The position numbers and the translations under genes were made by a program. The notes under the pieces are model-generated. The model was not told the origin of the DNA. It did no database searches and saw only the letters and a list, made by a program, of their open reading frames with translations. Shown here piece by piece: positions 59,201 through 64,000 of a stretch of 64,000 nucleotides of DNA. How positions within the stretch are numbered: position 1 is the first letter of the stretch; each line of letters begins with the position of its first letter. The stretch is from Aradus depressus (taxonomy: Eukaryota; Arthropoda; Insecta; Hemiptera; Aradidae): NCBI GenBank assembly GCA_963662175.1, contig OY759221.1:16768027-16832026 (forward strand). The letters run 5' to 3'.

Positions 59201-62104
59201 CCACATGTAAATACTGTAAATAAACGGAGAAAGGAGAAGGTTATTTCCGTAACAAAATAAGGTGATGTGAGCGACCCCCCCCCACTCCCCCTCAGGTGGT
59301 CAGGAGCACCCATGAAAAAAAAAACCCTATTAGTTATCGGAAACGACCGAAGGAAAGAGTGGGAATATATCGATACAAAAATTAGTATGAGAATTCAGAA
59401 GCCCATTTATGTCAACTATTGAATTTGAGGGAGAGCGAAAACTTAATTCATTAATTAGTGCTGGGGAAGAACATTGTCGGTGATTCACCGACGAATTTTT
59501 TCTTTGTATTCCTTTTTTGGACACCCAGATTTTTACTAATATTAGGTTCGGTTTAGGTTTTATGACTCATGCCCGGGCTTTAACAACGAGGTCATATCGC
59601 CTACTACCAGAGCGCTCTTTCGTCACTCTGGTGTACATGAGCCCGACTCTACTGTGGGAGTCCTAAATTTTGCCTACCCTAAATTTTTTATTCACCTAGG
59701 GTAGGGGTCTTTAACGAGTAACTGCCATCGCACAGGCTCGGGACCATCGCTTAACGTCCCATCCGAAGGACGGCGTGCTTAAGTTTATTTTACCTCCCAG
59801 ATATAAAATAAACTAAGAGCCTCGGTCGGGTTTCGAACCCACGATCTTGAGCTCAGAAGGCAAGCACGCATACCACTGAGCTACCCCTCATTTTACTAAT
59901 ATTGAAAGACGTTTAGATGGAAGGTTGAAATCTCATTAAAGTTCCTTTTTAGTTCATATAACATTAAGGAAATGACCTAAAAAATTATAATTTTGTTTAG
60001 TATAAGTAGATCACGGGTTACACAACTGAACGTTGGACATAAACAATACCAGAGCAGTCACCAATTATGTCATTTGGTTTCAATCAATTTACTTGCTACA
60101 TTATCAATAATTATTGTTTGCGTATACCTTTAGTATAAAGAAATATTGTAATTATACGAAAATTCGAGACACCATTTTCGCAATGTCTGTCTATGTCATT
60201 TATAGTTTATGAGGGCTCTAACGAAACGATTGTAGCAGTGAACTTAAAATTTGAGATGATGTCATATGTCTTGACTTGATCTTCCCGTTTCCCTCAGGCA
60301 GATTTATTACGTCCCCAGCAATACGAAGTATAGGGGAAGTTATGTAATCGGTCAGAAATGCGATGTTGGGTTTTCACAGGAATTTCGTGTTTCCAAACCC
60401 GTGATTCAAAAAGTATTATAATCCTGTCTGCGTGAGCACGATAACTCCTAATAGAGTGAATTTATCGACACGAAATTTAAATATGTAACCAGAACATCAT
60501 AAAGATGACACATTAAGTTTCCGCTAAATGAAGAGGAGGATCAGAGCGGGGGCTTAACTCAAAAACCATAACTCCCGAAGTAATGAATGTATCAATCTGA
60601 AAATCCAAAACTCCATAAGGACGACGCCCATAAATTTTCAGGGGAATCAGTAAATTATTTTCAGAGGATGATTTCGTTGATTAATTCGTGGTTAATGAAC
60701 TGTTCTTTCTTTTCAAGAAAACATTTTGTTCAAAGTTTGAAAAACACAGGGTACATAGAGAACTCCTCAAGTGACCCAAAACAAATGCCTTAGATTGGTT
60801 GGTAGCTACTCGAGGGACACCTCCATCCTCCAAATCCATGAAGACCTAAACGTTGAGCTCCTACTGGACTAAATAATAAATTTCAGTAAAAACTTTTTAC
60901 TTAAATGTGACACAAGTCAAAACGTTTTGGTAAAGAAAATTGGGAAAACTCAGGGAGGGAAACACAAAAATATTCGTTCACGATTTTAAATTATAATCTC
61001 TGTTTTTGAATGTTCATTAATTTATTTTCTATTCATTTCAGTTACTTTTTATTTTTTTTTTTAGATGGACAATCGGCCGGTGATCGTCCTCTGCCCGCCA
61101 CAACCTCACTTAAGTCCTACACTCATCTCGAGGTTCGAGTTACGGGTGATGTACACCTGCAAGGTGCACTTAAAACTTTAAGCACCTGGAGGATGCACAT
61201 ATTATACATGTTATGTTTCAGTGCCTAATGGGGCATAACACTCTTAATGCACAACCAGTTTGAGATGGATTTCAGAGAGGGGGTGAAGGAGGAAGAGAGT
61301 GATCTGTGAAAACATGGTTGGTATAAGAAAGTCCTGTCTAACCATCATGTAGTCACTCCAACGATAAATCTGCTCTTTTTGAGTTGTGTAGAGTATGTAC
61401 AACATTTTCCTTTCATTGTCTTGTGAATATCTGTTCCTCAATATCTGTACAAAGAGTTTTTTAAAATTTACTCTTAAGCAGTAGCATTGTTTTTAATTTA
61501 ACTGATTATTTTTGATTTGTATTTAGTGTATAAGGGTAATGGTTAAGGAACCTTATTGTATAATTGTACCTCTGTAAATGCGACTGTTATAATAAACTCT
61601 TCTTCTTCTTCTATATAAATAAACATAAGAATATGAACGACCTCCAAAATCATGTTAAGGGGAGTATGTTAGATGAAAATACGGTGTAAGAGTCCGTAGG
61701 GCTTACCGACCGAGTGAGCGCATAAGATAATTTACGCTTAGTTTATCCGATATAAAAAAAAAAATCCGCCTCCAACAGGCTCTGCTCCTAGAAATGAGCT
61801 TACACACGTAACGTTCGATGAGCTCAAACGTGTTCTAACATTGAGAGATGTTCCTGTATAAACGTGCTGAGTTACTGAAAATGCAACTCGCCACGCTGAC
61901 TAGGCTTTATTTTGGTAGCACTCTAAACATATTTTATTTGTTCATTAAAACAAATTATTTTATGCAAATAGCGCATTTAACCTAACAAAATATAATTCAT
62001 TTATATTAACACTATTACTTCTCTTAAGGAATTCCACAACATCGAGTGCTACTGCACACGATTTTTCCAATAACTCCGCTTCACTTTCTTCTTGCTTCGA
62101 CCCT
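52052..62104 (-). CDS. RhoGAP-domain protein, 3' part of gene (four exons seen)
   Basis: RhoGAP domains stimulate GTP hydrolysis by Rho-family GTPases. Exons, transcript order on the minus strand: 62104-62019, 54659-54453, 53528-53332, 52204-52052. Phases fit: the first ends after one base of a codon, donor gtaata; the second completes it, making Asn; the third ends in phase 0; the fourth opens in phase 0 and ends tga. Domain evidence: VVEFLKR then HEVGIFRYFGREG, the usual RhoGAP start with the arginine-finger Arg in GIFR; ALRLFLQTFKEPLIP; LLELFHLLSRNSNRNELSSI; SLAVALLPTFF. A basic tail of 50 residues (PWNKRWRQVALTFHEVIIRS onward) follows. The donor of exon two (gttaga) is weak; a stronger gtaggt 4 bases earlier would not keep the frame. 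Upstream exons and the exact subfamily are unknown. Convergent with FGGY. Confidence 0.6.
52535..52945 (-). repeat. Dispersed repeat family 2, copy
   Basis: Minus-strand copy starting with the hairpin 'gtcgtcggtgaatcaccggc', in the last intron of the RhoGAP gene. Confidence 0.7.
53793..54123 (-). mobile_element. tRNA-derived SINE, minus strand
   Basis: Tail 'ggttggttaggttaggtttt'; body intact; B box deleted ('ggcctcggaagggcctctga'); head 'accaccggcaccct'. In the intron between the second and third RhoGAP exons. Confidence 0.8.
54770..55415 (-). mobile_element. Penelope-like element remnant carrying a 447-bp palindrome
   Basis: Outer parts shared with 27690-27935. The motif 'atcggtttcggc' and 'catcgtcaggt' (54834-54862) is the inverse of a CTGACGA...GAAACCG layout, typical of Penelope-like terminal repeats. 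The middle is a long palindrome (54903-55349). No reverse transcriptase or GIY-YIG coding remains. Family assignment is inference. Confidence 0.5.
54903..55349. repeat. Long palindrome, arms about 165 bp plus AT-rich centre
   Basis: Left arm 'aaatacatctcaggtgaaag' matches the inverse of the right arm end. The match continues through 'acctgggtgtcccccggctg' and 'ctcatgaaatattttctaac' almost without mismatch. The centre is the perfect palindrome 'aagccacatatatgtggctt' (55149-55168). An AT-rich expansion of about 65 bp is present only on the left side. Confidence 0.9.
55420..56040. other. RhoGAP intron, nothing recognised
   Basis: AT-rich intronic DNA without a recognised feature. Confidence 0.4.
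56041..56242. other. GC-rich segment with hairpins beside a LINE tail
   Basis: Markedly more GC than its surroundings. Two inverted repeats: 56047-56063 with 56076-56093 (stem of about 17 bp with one missing base, 'gatggtagtt..cacc'), and 'agggtca'/'tgaccct' at about 56187-56209. It directly follows the LINE poly-A (minus-strand sense). Origin unknown: a LINE 5' region or the insertion target are both possible. Confidence 0.5.
56243..57070 (-). pseudogene. LINE 3' end with RNase H and zinc-finger region
   Basis: Minus-strand frames 57046-56579 and 56667-56344 overlap with a frameshift. The first has VKAHSGVEANEIVDKLARLA, an RNase H motif of non-LTR elements. The second has a CCHC-like finger, CPHCGEVESFEHIFMLCP. 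A short 3' UTR and a 35-base poly-A (poly-T at 56243-56277) follow. 5'-truncated, not functional. Confidence 0.75.
57325..57845 (-). repeat. Dispersed repeat family 2, near full-length copy
   Basis: Minus strand, about 520 bp, with both ends: 'ggtcggtgaatcaccggcaa' at the left and 'cataacttcccctatacttt' at the right. Useful as a reference for the family. Confidence 0.75.
57903..57935. repeat. Perfect 16-bp inverted repeat
   Basis: 'agtcaatgaactcaaa' and its exact inverse separated by one base. Could form a hairpin or be a binding site; function unknown. Confidence 0.85.
58316..58640 (+). mobile_element. SINE, plus strand
   Basis: Head diverged ('accgagttcagagctgctta'), B box 'cgggctcgaaaccc', tail 'cataataactaactaac'. 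Confidence 0.75.
58690..59505 (+). repeat. Family 2 repeat split by a LINE insertion
   Basis: First part about 58690-58893, second part about 59335-59505 ending in 'gattcaccgacgaatttttt'. The LINE fragment lies between them, which dates the LINE as younger. Confidence 0.65.
58895..59320 (+). pseudogene. LINE 3' end fragment (R1/TRAS-like)
   Basis: Reads SGHGDFSAKLFFFKR and CSYCG in one frame, then EHVVLECPLYDGPRAALI in another: the C-terminal zinc-finger region of an R1-type LINE with a frameshift at about 59040. 3' UTR and an A-run (59311-59322) follow. Confidence 0.65.
59543..59887 (-). mobile_element. tRNA-derived SINE, near full length, minus strand
   Basis: Tail 'aggttcggtttaggttttat'; intact body and B box; the head ends at 'gagctaccc' without 'ggcgccct'. 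Confidence 0.85.
60305..60720 (+). repeat. Dispersed repeat family 2, copy
   Basis: Starts with 'atacgaagtataggggaagt' and runs to 'gattaattcgtgg'; the terminal hairpin is missing. Confidence 0.7.
61284..61345 (-). repeat. One end of the MITE seen at 11934-12192
   Basis: 'agagagtgatctgtgaaaac' and 'aagaaagtcctgtctaacca' match one terminal repeat of that element. Confidence 0.55.
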
Positions 62105-63000
62105 CTGGAAAATAAACTAAATTAAAAATTGAAATTATTAAATTTTGGTCAGTGAAATTCATGAAAATTAATGACCAATATATATTTCTTTAAAAAAATG
62201 TAAAGCCGTAGAAAAACCGAGGCAAGGAGGAACGTTGAGGATGCTACTCTCCTGTTCTTTCTCACTGCCGCAGATAGTAATTATATTTATTTATTTTGTA
62301 CATCGAAATGGCTTATAATAAATAAAATAAAAGAGACAAGTCAAGATAAGTCATAACAAGCTAAGTTAAGTCATAATTACTTAACTAAAAACGACATAAA
62401 TCAAACAAAACATGACACTTGAAAATTTTAACAACCTCTTTATGACACCGAAATGTATATATTTTGGCCCAAATGGTATCTTTAGGTTAATTACAGGATT
62501 TTGGAGAGTGATCAAATCTTTACAGTGCTCTACTGAAAAGTGGACAATTTTGACTTATCGACTTCTTCACGACAGCCAGGGATATATTATATACATCAAC
62601 CGATATTTAATCTTACGAAATGAAATGAATAATAATAATTTAAAAATATAATAAATATAAGCTAAATGAACAATCTTAATATTAATAAATACAATAGATA
62701 ATATTTAAAAAAAAATTGTATACACTTTTATTATAGGTATGTTATATATATGTATTAGTATAGTTATATATACTTTTTTTTATTTTTCAAATATAAACTG
62801 GCACTGGCAAGATAAGTAAGTAGTAAGTTTTTTGAACATCTCTGCAGCTTGTTCTTTGAGTAATATTAGTTATCATTGTATGTGCTTTCTTTTGAAGTCT
62901 GAAAATAATGGCACTAGAGCTAGACGCTCCGCAATGTATTAAAAAGTTAAGATACAATTAATTATAGAATGGAAATATGCATAATATAGTGTAATTTGAG
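62105..63000. other. AT-rich stretch upstream of the first visible RhoGAP exon
   Basis: Should hold further intron sequence of the RhoGAP gene. No additional exon could be supported. Confidence 0.4.
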
Positions 63001-63552
63001 CACACCGTCCTTTGGATGATCCCGAGCCTGTACGATGTCAGGTACTCCTTCAAGTCTTCTACCCTAGGTGAATAAAAATTTAGGACTCCCATAGAGTCGG
63101 GCTCATGTCCACCAGAGTAACGAAAGAGCGCTCTGGTAGTAGGTTAGGTTAGGTTAGGTTTTATGACTCATGCCCGGGCTTTAACTACGAGGTCATATCG
63201 CCTACTACCAGAGCGCTCTTTCGTCACTCTGGTGGACATGAGCCCGACTCTACTGTGGGAGTCCTAAATTTTGCCTACCCTAAATTTTTTATTCATCTAG
63301 GGTAGGGAGGGGTCTTTAACGAGTACCTGACATCGTACAGGCTCGGGACCATCGCTTAACGTCCCATCCGAAGGACGGCGTGCTTAAATTTATTTTACCT
63401 CCCAGATAAAATAAACTAAGGGCCTCGGTCGGGCTACGAACCCACAACCTTGAGCTCAGAAGTCAAGCACGCATACCACTGAGCTACCGGCGCCCTCTAA
63501 GGTAGTAGGTGGATATGACCTCGTTATTAAAGTTCGGGCGTGCGTCACAAAA
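63001..63552 (+). mobile_element. SINE (plus) interrupted by another SINE
   Basis: The older copy occupies 63001-63143 and 63501-63552 and lacks its head. The younger minus-strand copy splits it within 'ctctggtagtagg'. Confidence 0.8.
63144..63500 (-). mobile_element. tRNA-derived SINE, full length, with target-site duplication
   Basis: The youngest-looking copy: tail of four 'aggtt' units at its left, A- and B-box head at its right ('gagctaccggcgccctc'). Flanked by ggtagtagg on both sides (63135-63143 and 63501-63509). Confidence 0.88.
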
Positions 63553-64000
63553 ATTAACATATGAGTTAAATAATAATAATATAAAAATAAAAGATAAATG
63601 AATATATGCACCATAATATTAATAAATACAAGAGATAATATATATATTTTGAATTATATATACTTTATATTTATATTTCTGTAAGATAAGTCTTCTTTCA
63701 TGACGATATTTCGAGGAGATTAGATATATAAATAAATTAATTAACAAATAACAATAATGTAAATAGTAAGTAACCAATAAAATTAATGGTAATTATAAAA
63801 ATATTAAACAAAAGTAATTACAATAGAACTTAGAAAATATTTTGATAGTTTTTGAACAATGAGAAAATAAAATCCGTTTCCGAATAAAGAGTTTCCTCTA
63901 ACATAAACATTATAAATTGAATGAAATTTTTTTTTTATTGTATGTATTACTTTGAAGAAGTTGATTCTTTTATGAGATATAATTTTTTTCAACGAGAAAG
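63553..64000. other. AT-rich stretch, nothing recognised
   Basis: No gene, RNA or bounded repeat recognised. Confidence 0.45.

Noticed and set aside
61068..61209. Possible plus-strand exon after a T-rich tract and AG, higher GC than its surroundings
   Set aside because: Open frame of about 45 codons, but no family resemblance, no matching neighbour exon, and it lies antisense within the RhoGAP intron. Not listed as coding.

Overview
The window is nuclear DNA of an animal, most probably an insect. It is AT-rich, its genes have many small exons with GT/AG introns, and repeats fill most of the rest: a tRNA-derived SINE, Penelope-, Jockey-, RTE- and R1-type retroelements, mariner/Tc1 DNA elements, and a Ty3/Gypsy element. 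Some SINE tails are CCTAA/TTAGG, the motif of insect telomeres. I could not fix the insect order from the sequence.

Three protein-coding genes can be read. (1) Positions 5815-24230, plus strand: a complete 14-exon peroxisomal acyl-CoA oxidase of the ACOX3 type, about 681 residues, ending in the peroxisomal signal SKL. (2) Positions 32329-51269, plus strand: a complete 10-exon FGGY-family carbohydrate kinase (FGGY/D-ribulokinase type), about 539 residues. (3) Minus strand, exons between 62104 and 52052: the 3' part of a gene for a RhoGAP-domain protein. Its four visible exons join in phase across a 7.4-kb intron and end in a stop codon; its 5' part lies beyond the window or was not found. Genes 2 and 3 converge, with stop codons about 0.8 kb apart.

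Layout: 1-5.8 kb is intergenic and packed with LINE, mariner and SINE pieces. 5.8-24.2 kb is ACOX3. 24.2-32.3 kb is intergenic, with SINEs, a Penelope-like piece and a hAT-like element. 32.3-51.3 kb is FGGY; its intron 1 holds a fold-back Tc1 element and a broken duplicate of exon 2, and its intron 6 holds a Gypsy element. 52-62 kb is the RhoGAP gene, whose long intron carries a 447-bp palindrome and several LINE remnants. 62-64 kb is AT-rich with a SINE nested in a SINE.

The three genes do not form a known pathway; their proximity looks incidental. The most unusual structure is the Gypsy copy at 40843-44370. Its right LTR is inverted, the inverted LTR is joined at its CA end directly to integrase coding sequence, and the whole unit is flanked by a 4-bp target-site duplication. 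No new enzyme system or defence system was found.
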